DNA of 5,803 nt from an uncultured Spirochaetaceae bacterium (GTDB lineage: Bacteria > Spirochaetota > Spirochaetia > Treponematales > Treponemataceae). The translations under genes and the position numbers were made by a program. Under the pieces are notes generated by a model that worked only from the letters and a program-made list of their open reading frames with translations, did not search any database and was not told the DNA's origin. Below are positions 1 to 5,334 of this stretch, piece after piece. Within the stretch, counting starts at the first letter, position 1. Each line of letters starts with the position of its first letter. Location: the NCBI GenBank assembly GCA_937875245.1, contig CALNCH010000201.1, positions 1 through 5,803 of the forward strand, written 5' to 3'.

Positions 1-1005
1 ATACAAACCATATCCTGGCATAGCTTTTTCATCCCAAATCATTCTGCCATGATCTGGTCGAATAGGCCCCGTAAAACCGATATCATACAAAGCTTTTACA
101 ATTTGATACATATCAAAAGAACCATCACAACTTAAATGTGCAGATTCTTCGAAGTCATTACGACCATCGTTGAATTTCAGATTTCGAACGTGGGCAAAAT
201 GGATACGACCTTTTAAAGAACGAATCATAGCAGGTAAATCGTTATCAGGATTGGTACCATATGAGCCAGCACAAAAAGTTATACCATTATGAGGATTGTC
301 CACCATAGTCATCATACGTTTGATATTGTTCAAATTAGTAATGATACGAGGTAATCCGAAAACACTCCAAGAAGGATCATCGGGGTGAATGGCCATATTA
401 ATATCATATTTGTCACAAACAGGCATAATAGCACTCAAGAAGTACTGAAGATTCTGAAAAAGTTTTTCTTCATCAACAGATTCATACATAGCAAATAAAT
501 CTTGAATTCTTGCCATTCTTTCTGGTTCCCAACCTGGCATAACAGTACCGTTCATATCGCTAGAAATTGAATCAAACATTTTTGCAGGGTCAATTTTATC
601 AACAGCATCCTGAGTATATGCTAAAACAGTTGAACCATCTGGACGTACACGAGTCAATTCTGTTCTTGTCCAATCAAAAACTGGCATAAAGTTGTAACAT
701 ACCATGTGAATGTTTTCTTTACCCAAGGACTCCAAAGATTTTATATATGCATCAATATCCTTATCTCTACCTGGTCCACCTGTTTTGATAGCATCGCTAA
801 CATTGACACTTTCAATACCAGACAAATTAAGACCAGCATTTTCTACTTCATTTTTAAGAGCTTTTACTTCATTTTGCTCCCAAACATCTCCTGGCATTTT
901 GTTGTATAACGTTGTAATTACACCAGTTGCGTAACAAGTCTGTCGAATTTGTTTTAGGGTTACAGTGTCATATTTACTACCGTACCATCTCATTGTCATT
1001 TCCAT
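1..1005 (-). CDS. uxuA: Mannonate dehydratase UxuA, 3' end cut by the window
   Basis: UxuA dehydrates D-mannonate to 2-keto-3-deoxygluconate in the cytoplasmic breakdown of glucuronate and other hexuronates. The frame is open for 335 codons from ATG at 1005 to the left edge, so only about the last 25 residues are missing if it belongs to the short (about 360-residue) form of the family. It begins MEMTMRWYG, matching the usual M-x-x-RWYG start. Family blocks seen in order are CYNFMPVFDWTRT, HPDDPSW (His207), TFCAGSYG (Cys245), HFAHVRN (His272) and RPDHGRMIWDE (Asp318, His319). The His, Cys, His and Asp are the expected metal ligands, and the RPDH histidine lies in the active site, so the enzyme looks intact. 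The start is fixed by AAGGAGGA at 1011-1018, 5 bases upstream. The gene is divergent from a GntR-family regulator, and an operator-like palindrome overlaps its promoter. Assignment is by motif recognition and is very secure. Confidence 0.96.
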   Translation of the reverse strand, partial: MEMTMRWYGSKYDTVTLKQIRQTCYATGVITTLYNKMPGDVWEQNEVKALKNEVENAGLNLSGIESVNVSDAIKTGGPGRDKDIDAYIKSLESLGKENIHMVCYNFMPVFDWTRTELTRVRPDGSTVLAYTQDAVDKIDPAKMFDSISSDMNGTVMPGWEPERMARIQDLFAMYESVDEEKLFQNLQYFLSAIMPVCDKYDINMAIHPDDPSWSVFGLPRIITNLNNIKRMMTMVDNPHNGITFCAGSYGTNPDNDLPAMIRSLKGRIHFAHVRNLKFNDGRNDFEESAHLSCDGSFDMYQIVKALYDIGFTGPIRPDHGRMIWDEKAMPGYGLY

Positions 1006-1022
1006 AAAATTCCTCCTTACAC

Positions 1023-1036
1023 ACTAACATGTTAGT
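1023..1036. repeat. Perfect 14-base palindrome ACTAACATGTTAGT
   Basis: The sequence equals its own reverse complement over 14 bases and overlaps the first bases of the GTATAC operator and the uxuA -10 element. It may be a second, overlapping protein site at the uxuA transcription start. It may also arise partly by chance in AT-rich sequence, because its right arm shares TTAGT with the operator. Confidence 0.5.
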
Positions 1037-1057
1037 ATACAAGTATACTAAAGTCAA
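1029..1057 (-). promoter_or_regulatory. Predicted sigma-70 promoter of uxuA
   Basis: Read on the minus strand, TTGACT (1052-1057) is followed by a 17-base spacer and TAACAT (1029-1034). That is five of six and four of six matches to the consensus. Transcription would start near 1022, giving a leader of about 17 bases that just contains the Shine-Dalgarno. The palindromic operator fills the spacer, so a bound repressor would exclude RNA polymerase. The call is a consensus match only; no start site is known. Confidence 0.55.
1032..1051. promoter_or_regulatory. Operator-like inverted repeat, likely GntR/FCD binding site
   Basis: This is a perfect inverted repeat with 9-base arms, TTAGTATAC and GTATACTAA, separated by AA. 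Each arm contains GTATAC, itself a palindrome, so the element can be read as two adjacent 10-base sites. Many FCD-type GntR regulators, including hexuronate regulators, bind short palindromes centred on GTATAC or similar. The site lies between uxuA and the GntR gene, inside the uxuA promoter spacer and about 14 bases upstream of the regulator's -35. It is therefore well placed to repress uxuA and to modulate the regulator's own promoter. Binding by the neighbouring protein is inferred. Confidence 0.75.
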
Positions 1058-1064
1058 GGATTTT

Positions 1065-1093
1065 CTTACAAAGCCTTTTATACTTTCTATAAT
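1065..1093 (+). promoter_or_regulatory. Predicted sigma-70 promoter of the GntR-family gene
   Basis: CTTACA (1065-1070, four of six matches) and a perfect TATAAT (1088-1093) are separated by exactly 17 bases. Transcription would begin near 1100, about 28 bases before the GTG start, leaving room for the AAAGGA ribosome binding site at 1114-1119. The GTATAC operator ends 14 bases upstream of the -35, so this promoter may be less tightly repressed than uxuA. Confidence 0.6.
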
Positions 1094-1127
1094 AGTGTCA
1101 TAATAAGAAAAGTAAAGGATTATTTTA

Positions 1128-1850
1128 GTGGCAGATTTACAGGACAAACAAACAAGCGTGCAGACAGCAGTCTACAACGCACTTAAAAACAATATAATGA
1201 GTTTACAGTTAAAACCTGGCAGTACTATGAGCACCCAAGAAATTGCAACCAAACTGTCTGTAAGTAGAACCCCTGTTCGAGAAGCATTTATTCGTCTGCA
1301 ACGAGATGGATTGCTCATTATTTACCCCCAAAAAGAAACAATAGTTTCGAAAATTAATTTACAAAGAGTAAAACAAGAACGTTTTATTCGTGAAAGCTTA
1401 GAATGTGAGATACTTGAATTATTACTTGCTAAAGCTACGGACCTAGATATTGCCAAGATAAAAGAAAATATTGGCTTACAAGAAAAAGCTATAGCAGAAC
1501 AAGATCATTACAAAATAGTTTCTCTTGATAACCTTTTTCATGAAATGTTGTTTACTATTGCAGGGCAACCCTTAAGTTGGGAAACAATTACTAACGTGAG
1601 TAATCATTACAGCCGAGTAAGAATGATGACAGCATGGGCTCAAAATGTGCAACAAAAAACTTTGATGGAGCATAAAGCACTTTTGAAATTTATAGAAGAA
1701 AAAAACCTTAGTCTTGCAAAAGAACATATGAAAAAACATTTGCATCAACTAGAATCTGAAATCAAAGATATCGTAACCGAGTATCCAGATTATTTTGAAA
1801 AAGATCAGCTATCTATTGAAAGCCGTTTTGACTTATTACTGAGTCTTTAA
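1128..1850 (+). CDS. GntR-family transcriptional regulator, FCD subfamily
   Basis: This is a cytoplasmic DNA-binding regulator of 240 residues, the normal length for the FCD subfamily. Residues 10-76 form the GntR winged helix-turn-helix, with LKPGSTMSTQEIATKL leading into the recognition helix VSRTPVREAFIRLQRDGLL. Residues 80-215 look like the all-helical FCD effector domain. Asp134 and His138 (D-x3-H in LDNLFHEML), His182 (EHKALL) and His204 (MKKHL) are at the places where FCD proteins bind a metal that contacts the effector. The start is GTG at 1128, preceded 8 bases away by AAAGGA. Its position divergent from uxuA, with a shared GTATAC operator, suggests it represses hexuronate genes and is released by a pathway acid, like UxuR or ExuR of other bacteria. 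The effector cannot be read from the sequence, so no symbol is given. Confidence 0.93.
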   Translation: MADLQDKQTSVQTAVYNALKNNIMSLQLKPGSTMSTQEIATKLSVSRTPVREAFIRLQRDGLLIIYPQKETIVSKINLQRVKQERFIRESLECEILELLLAKATDLDIAKIKENIGLQEKAIAEQDHYKIVSLDNLFHEMLFTIAGQPLSWETITNVSNHYSRVRMMTAWAQNVQQKTLMEHKALLKFIEEKNLSLAKEHMKKHLHQLESEIKDIVTEYPDYFEKDQLSIESRFDLLLSL

Positions 1851-1870
1851 TTTTTAAAAAGGAATATACT

Positions 1871-2497
1871 ATGAAAAGAAAAAACATAATACAAATTACA
1901 GGATTTCTTACTTGCGTTTTTGTATGGGGAACCCTCTCTCTTTCAGCTTCTGGAAAACCTGATTCAAAAGAAGTTACAGAAAAAGCTGGTGAATTATGGG
2001 AAGATGTAAAAACGGGAACCGGACAAGTTCTTGACGTAGTAGGAGATGCGGCGAACAAAGCAGCCGATAAACTGCAAAATGCACCAGAAGCAGAATCTCC
2101 AGTTACCGGAAATGGAATGAGTGAAAGTGATAGTGTCAAAATTGGAAAAGCTATTATTGGTAATTGGAAATATTCTCACGGATTAGAAAGTTGGACATTA
2201 CAGATTAATGAAGATAAAACCATAGCTTTAATATATGGGAAAGGTTTGTTTTCAAAAATTTATTATACAGGGTCATATATTCGAGCAGGAAAAACACTTA
2301 TTGCAACTATTACACAAAAAATTGAAAAAACCGCAACAGATGAAATTACTACAAAAGCAACTCTTTTGTGGAAAATTAACATGGCAATGCCTGCCGATTT
2401 GAATACGGTTAAGACCCTCACTCTTACTTGTGGTAGTTTTCCTACCGCAGAAGATGGAACCCCAAGTGCAAATAATACTGTATATAAACGACAATAA
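1871..2497 (+). CDS. Small secreted protein with lipocalin-like C-terminal half
   Basis: This 208-residue protein is of unknown function. It starts with MKRKN and a hydrophobic segment (about 6-25) ending SLSASG, a typical signal peptide with likely cleavage near 27, so the product should be exported. Residues 33-75 (KEVTEKAGELWEDVKTGTGQ and on) are charged and alanine-rich and probably form an amphipathic helix. From about 93 the pattern changes to IIGNWKYS, short beta strands, and a G-x-Y-I-x-x-G-K-x-L-x-A turn. This resembles small lipocalin-like domains found in many bacterial secreted proteins. Cys15 sits inside the hydrophobic core without a proper lipobox, so a lipoprotein is less likely. 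A strong AAAAAGGA lies 7 bases before the ATG, and only 20 bases separate it from the regulator gene, so the two are probably co-transcribed. A functional link to hexuronates is not evident. Confidence 0.8.
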   Translation: MKRKNIIQITGFLTCVFVWGTLSLSASGKPDSKEVTEKAGELWEDVKTGTGQVLDVVGDAANKAADKLQNAPEAESPVTGNGMSESDSVKIGKAIIGNWKYSHGLESWTLQINEDKTIALIYGKGLFSKIYYTGSYIRAGKTLIATITQKIEKTATDEITTKATLLWKINMAMPADLNTVKTLTLTCGSFPTAEDGTPSANNTVYKRQ

Positions 2498-2515
2498 AAA
2501 AAAGGCTAAATCACC
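2496..2515 (-). terminator. Weak candidate terminator of the minus-strand operon
   Basis: After the HIRAN gene, the minus strand reads GGTGATTTAGCC followed by eight T residues (2503-2496). The only stem is GGU pairing with GCC, far too short for a good intrinsic terminator, though the T-run is clear. The convergent genes are 8 bases apart, so antisense collision or read-through is likely. Confidence 0.25.
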
Positions 2516-3621
2516 ATTTCTACTACAATTCCTAAGCGACCATCTATGCTATTTCCAATACGAGAGAGTTTTCCATTAAAATTGTATCGATGAGGTTTGG
2601 CGTTTCGTACCAAAGCAGCTCCGTAACGACGAAGATAGCCAGCCCGTACGGTACCATAATTCCCACTTGCACGGCCGGCTAAATCTTCTAAGTATATGGC
2701 AACAGCATTTTTATCGTGAACATTATAAGGTTCCGCCTGAACACTTACTGCCATATCAGAAAACAATTTATCTCGTAAATTTTGACTAGTTGGCTCATTT
2801 ATAACTAAATTGCGGGTTTCCTCTTTTGTTACACGTTGAATAATATAGTTTAATGAATTTTGGGACCAAGAATTAAACTCAGTTCCTACTAAACCCACCG
2901 TAAGCTTCGTTTGTCTATGTTTTTTGAAATATCGAATCATCATCTGTTCGGGAGTTTCGTTACAGGGACTGATACTATTACCCTTTGTGTCAAAATCCTC
3001 TGGTTCCAATTGACTAGGATATAAACGATCTTTTCCTGCAGTATAAAAGGCTTCTACCACACCCCATTCACTTTGGGGAGTAACATTTTTTCCCGCCATC
3101 ATGTGAGCTAAAGCCTCAATTTCTTCTGAATAAAAACGAGCCCAAACCCAAGAAAACAATCCTTCTACAGCAATTGGTTCAAGAATCGTCATGGTTAAGG
3201 GTGGAAACTTCATAAACACCATATCTCTGCGATTAAAGATTTCTGCGGCTAAAAGACTGTCTCCACTTTCTACTGCACCCAATAAAGCTCCAATATGAGT
3301 TAAATAAGCAAACATATCACTATCGGGCATATTGTTTTCTCCTCGAACTTCTATAGAAAAACGAGATGGAATGGTGTCAGGAAGCCAGGTATACCAACTA
3401 GCTGAAAAAAATGGACTTGCATCTAAGGCAAAGGTTACCGGTCCAGAAAAAAGGGGACTATCTTCATTTTGTTCAACCTTACCCTTGTAATCCAACTGTC
3501 CGGTTATGCTTCGAACAAAAGCCCATCGATATTCACTTTGCTTTGATTTAGCGGCAACCACAATGCCTGTTTCAGTTTTGTTTGTTTTCATAAGAACAGT
3601 ATACATGCTCTTATGGGACAT
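2506..3621 (-). CDS. HIRAN-domain protein, 371 residues
   Basis: The protein has a novel N-terminal region (about 1-235) with no family I recognise, no signal peptide and no membrane helix. Its C-terminal domain (about 241-371) has the HIRAN signature. TVGLVGTEFNSW opens the domain, AEPYNVHDKNAVAIYLE (296-312) matches the usual 'E-x-x-N-x-x-D-x-N-A-V-x-V' core, and VRAGYLRRYGAAL (325-337) matches the 'G-Y-L-x-R-x-x-A' strand and helix. HIRAN domains in eukaryotic HLTF bind DNA 3' ends; bacterial single-domain versions are mostly uncharacterised, so nucleic-acid binding is only plausible. ATG at 3621 is preferred because ATAAGGGA lies 6 bases upstream; Met6 and Met11 lack equally good sites. 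The gene begins 10 bases after the MFS gene, and its ribosome binding site overlaps that gene's TAA, so translation may be coupled. A hairpin covers the Shine-Dalgarno and start codon. Confidence 0.85.
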   Translation of the reverse strand: MSHKSMYTVLMKTNKTETGIVVAAKSKQSEYRWAFVRSITGQLDYKGKVEQNEDSPLFSGPVTFALDASPFFSASWYTWLPDTIPSRFSIEVRGENNMPDSDMFAYLTHIGALLGAVESGDSLLAAEIFNRRDMVFMKFPPLTMTILEPIAVEGLFSWVWARFYSEEIEALAHMMAGKNVTPQSEWGVVEAFYTAGKDRLYPSQLEPEDFDTKGNSISPCNETPEQMMIRYFKKHRQTKLTVGLVGTEFNSWSQNSLNYIIQRVTKEETRNLVINEPTSQNLRDKLFSDMAVSVQAEPYNVHDKNAVAIYLEDLAGRASGNYGTVRAGYLRRYGAALVRNAKPHRYNFNGKLSRIGNSIDGRLGIVVEMVI

Positions 3622-3631
3622 ATATTGTCCC
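3615..3631 (-). promoter_or_regulatory. Hairpin enclosing the Shine-Dalgarno and start codon of the HIRAN gene
   Basis: On the transcribed strand, GGGACA pairs with TGTCCC around a five-base loop, ATATA. The 5' arm carries most of the AAGGGA ribosome binding site, and the 3' arm contains the TG of the ATG at 3621. Folding should therefore hide both translation signals unless ribosomes leaving the MFS stop codon (3632-3634) open it, or a ligand or protein intervenes. The same sequence could also act as a 17-base DNA operator. A close copy occurs at 5236-5252. Confidence 0.55.
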
Positions 3632-4822
3632 TTATTTTCCTTTTATTCCATATAAAAGAACTGCTCCTAACGCAAATAAAAAGGAAATACCTAAATTTAA
3701 TTCAGGACTGATAACCCAAAGAATACCCCCTAGAACAACACCGAGGGTAACCAAAATATCACGGTATAAGTAATAAGCTCCAAAATACAAAGCTTTTTTA
3801 TCCTGAGGTGCTAAAGCCATAATCTGTGCCTTTCTTGTTGGCTCACCAAATTCCTTAAATCCCCGAATAATAAAACAGATAATCAATAAACCAAAACTAC
3901 GCCCAAAGAAAAGAGAAACAGGAAATAAAGCATATAAAATAAAAGTGATCATAATAAACCACTTCTTTTGGAACTTGTCTCCCAAAAGACCTACAGGAAT
4001 ATATACACCAATAGCACATATCATTTCGATAAAGCTCAGTAACCCAAATTGTGTAGCACTTATTTGAGCCCCTTTTGCATATTCCATAGTCCAAATTGCA
4101 ACATAGGCATAGGGAATTTGACTAGAAAATTTACCCAAAATATCAGAAGCCAGTAAAATCTGAGTATCCTTAGAAAAACTCCAAGGAAACACCTTAGGAA
4201 AGCCTTCTTGTTTTTTGTAAGGAACTGCATTATCAGATAAAGTTATCTGCTGTACAATTATGGCTACTACACCAAAAATTGTAGCAAGAATAAAAGCAAC
4301 ACGAATTCCTATAGTAATCCCTAAATTATCAATTAATACCCCACCTAAAAGAGGTCCCAATGCCATTGGTATCCTTTTGATAAGAGAATGAAGGGAAATA
4401 CCCATAACCTGCTTATTTTTTGGAACTTCATAACTGATAAGATCCATACAAGCAGGCATAGATAAACTGGACCAAGACAAGAAAAAAATACTACCTATGA
4501 TTATCGCAACCCAACCAGTAAAAATGATAACAATTAGATAGCCAATAATGGCAAAAAGATTAAAATAGAGTAAAGCTTTTTTATAGCCGATTTTGCTAGA
4601 AATCCAGCCTCCAGGAAAAGAATAGATTGCAGATAGAAAGTTATCTAAGGCATTTAAAATAGAAGGAACAAAAAGAGACGCACCTGCGGTTGTAACGTAA
4701 ATTGGTAAATAGCGCTCTCCAATTCGTTCCCCAAATCCTACTAAAATGACTGTTATTAATAAGCTTGCTATTCCACCATGAGTTGCTGTAACCTCAGACA
4801 AAACCTTTGTTTTTTTTGACAT
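3632..4822 (-). CDS. Major facilitator superfamily transporter
   Basis: This inner-membrane protein of 396 residues has the length and hydrophobicity pattern of a 12-helix MFS carrier. The loop between helices 2 and 3 carries a variant motif A, GGWISSKIGYKKAL (71-84), with Ser in place of the usual Asp. GPLLGG (156-161) in helix 5 resembles the motif C of antiporters. A hydrophilic central loop spans about 195-218, and the second half repeats motif A as GLLGDKFQKK (278-287). FKEFGEPTRKAQIMAL (322-337) is a conserved-looking block seen in drug and metabolite MFS proteins. The substrate cannot be deduced; export of a small molecule is as likely as sugar uptake. The start ATG at 4822 has AGGA 8 bases upstream. 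The gene follows the 112-residue membrane protein by 30 bases and precedes the HIRAN gene by 10, which supports an operon. Confidence 0.9.
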   Translation of the reverse strand: MSKKTKVLSEVTATHGGIASLLITVILVGFGERIGERYLPIYVTTAGASLFVPSILNALDNFLSAIYSFPGGWISSKIGYKKALLYFNLFAIIGYLIVIIFTGWVAIIIGSIFFLSWSSLSMPACMDLISYEVPKNKQVMGISLHSLIKRIPMALGPLLGGVLIDNLGITIGIRVAFILATIFGVVAIIVQQITLSDNAVPYKKQEGFPKVFPWSFSKDTQILLASDILGKFSSQIPYAYVAIWTMEYAKGAQISATQFGLLSFIEMICAIGVYIPVGLLGDKFQKKWFIMITFILYALFPVSLFFGRSFGLLIICFIIRGFKEFGEPTRKAQIMALAPQDKKALYFGAYYLYRDILVTLGVVLGGILWVISPELNLGISFLFALGAVLLYGIKGK

Positions 4823-4852
4823 ACCATTTCCTAAGAAACGATTGTATAACTT

Positions 4853-5191
4853 TTACACAGGAATTGCAACAGTAAAACCATATTTGTCCAATGTACGTCT
4901 TAAAATTTTATGATACAAAGGAAAGCTGTTTATTATTAAAAAGACACTTAAGGGCAAACATATAACAGCAGAAACAGGTAAGTTTATTAGATATCGTTCA
5001 ATAAACCAGTCATTATGTATATCAGCCCAAGAAACAACGGCTGCTGTAATAAAAGGCAAAACAACAGCAAAAGATATTACCACCAACTTTGCAAGTGCTG
5101 CACGCTTTTTGGTTGAATGCCAAAGGGGAGATGCCATAAAGTCACACGCAAAATAAGCATACTCAGGTCTCAATTTTTTATTATTTTTCAT
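4853..5191 (-). CDS. Small two-helix membrane protein of unknown function
   Basis: This 112-residue protein belongs to no family I recognise. A basic, aromatic N-terminal segment (1-32, containing RPEYAYFACDF and KKR) precedes a first hydrophobic helix at about 33-55. A short loop with WADIHNDW follows, then a second helix at about 71-92 and a basic C-terminal tail (KILRRTLDKYGF). By the positive-inside rule both ends should be cytoplasmic, with a short outside loop. The start at 5191 is supported by AAGGAG 6 bases upstream. The coding sequence is intact, hydrophobic in the right places and tightly placed before an MFS gene, so it is probably real. It may be an accessory subunit or an assembly partner of the transporter, which is only an inference from position. 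Confidence 0.75.
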   Translation of the reverse strand: MKNNKKLRPEYAYFACDFMASPLWHSTKKRAALAKLVVISFAVVLPFITAAVVSWADIHNDWFIERYLINLPVSAVICLPLSVFLIINSFPLYHKILRRTLDKYGFTVAIPV

Positions 5192-5194
5192 CTC

Positions 5195-5242
5195 TTACTC
5201 CTTATAAATTATGAGGTAAGTATACTTCTGGATGTGAGACAT
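5195..5242 (-). CDS. Candidate 15-codon leader ORF
   Basis: ATG at 5242 is followed by 14 sense codons and TAA at 5197-5195, encoding MSHIQKYTYLIIYKE. Its ribosome binding site, ATAAGGGA, is identical to that of the HIRAN gene and is spaced the same way. Its stop lies 3 bases before the ATG of the 112-residue membrane protein, whose own AAGGAG site sits inside the last codons of the leader. Translation of the two would therefore interact. The peptide shares M-S-H, Y-T and L at positions 1-3, 7-8 and 10 with the N-terminus of the HIRAN protein. It could be a regulatory leader peptide or the fossil start of a duplicated gene. Being so short, it could also be chance. Confidence 0.35.
   Translation of the reverse strand: MSHIQKYTYLIIYKE
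5218..5227. promoter_or_regulatory. Possible second GTATAC operator, AAGTATACTT
   Basis: This perfect 10-base palindrome shares AAGTATACT with the operator between uxuA and the GntR gene. It lies in the leader of the membrane protein-MFS-HIRAN cluster, 5 bases upstream (in the direction of transcription) of a CATAAT that could be a -10 (5208-5213) but lacks a convincing -35. If bound by the neighbouring GntR-family protein, the transporter operon would join the hexuronate regulon. A lone GTATAC is expected a few times by chance in a window of this composition, so the call is tentative. Confidence 0.35.
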
Positions 5243-5252
5243 AAAATGTCCC
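5236..5252 (-). promoter_or_regulatory. Second copy of the GGGACA hairpin at the leader ORF start
   Basis: On the minus strand, GGGACA and TGTCTC flank the loop TTTTA. In RNA all six pairs form, one of them a G-U wobble. The arm layout is the same as at 3615-3631: the 5' arm holds part of the AAGGGA ribosome binding site, and the 3' arm holds the TG of the leader ORF's ATG. Counting from ATAAGGGACA through TATGTC, the two copies differ only in the loop. Whether it works as RNA or as a DNA operator is open. Confidence 0.5.
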
Positions 5253-5268
5253 TTATAAAAAAGATAAA

Positions 5269-5295
5269 TTTATAATCTGATAAACACAATTTGAA
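5269..5295 (-). promoter_or_regulatory. Weak candidate promoter for the minus-strand operon
   Basis: TATAAA (5269-5274, minus strand) is a good -10, with TTCAAA (5290-5295) as a four-of-six -35 but a short 15-base spacer. Starting here, near 5262, the transcript would include the hairpin at 5236-5252 and the leader ORF. The region is very AT-rich, so other choices are possible. Confidence 0.25.
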
Positions 5296-5297
5296 GC

Positions 5298-5327
5298 TTG
5301 ACCTAGCCACTCTTTAGGTATCATACT
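5298..5327 (+). promoter_or_regulatory. Candidate promoter of the sirtuin gene
   Basis: TTGACC (5298-5303) matches five of six -35 positions. The -10 could be TATCAT (5319-5324, five of six, 15-base spacer) or CATACT (5322-5327, four of six, 18-base spacer). Either choice puts the transcription start within a few bases of the ATG at 5335. Confidence 0.4.
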
Positions 5328-5334
5328 TATTATT

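Noticed and set aside
706..934. Overlapping plus-strand ORFs of 67 and 74 codons
   Set aside because: They lie wholly antisense to uxuA, have no ribosome binding site and their sequences look like reversed coding shadow.
1901..1920. Possible lipoprotein signal around Cys15 of the secreted protein
   Set aside because: The residues before Cys15 are FLT and the hydrophobic run continues for about ten residues after it, unlike a lipobox; a signal peptidase I site near SAS-G fits better.
1813..2494. Minus-strand ORFs of 108, 61 and 73 codons opposite the secreted-protein gene
   Set aside because: The plus-strand gene has a strong ribosome site, signal peptide and sensible domain layout; the antisense frames are low-quality and cysteine- or serine-rich shadows.
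3389..3394. Another GTATAC within the HIRAN gene
   Set aside because: It is a single six-base core inside coding sequence with no extended symmetry matching the uxuA operator; about two such cores are expected by chance.
3897..4094. Minus-strand ORF of 65 codons inside the MFS gene
   Set aside because: It is a different frame of the same strand within a convincing transporter and has no independent start signal.
5271..5276. Plus-strand TATAAT as the -10 of the sirtuin gene
   Set aside because: No -35-like sequence lies 15-19 bases upstream, and the TTGACC promoter nearer the gene is better.
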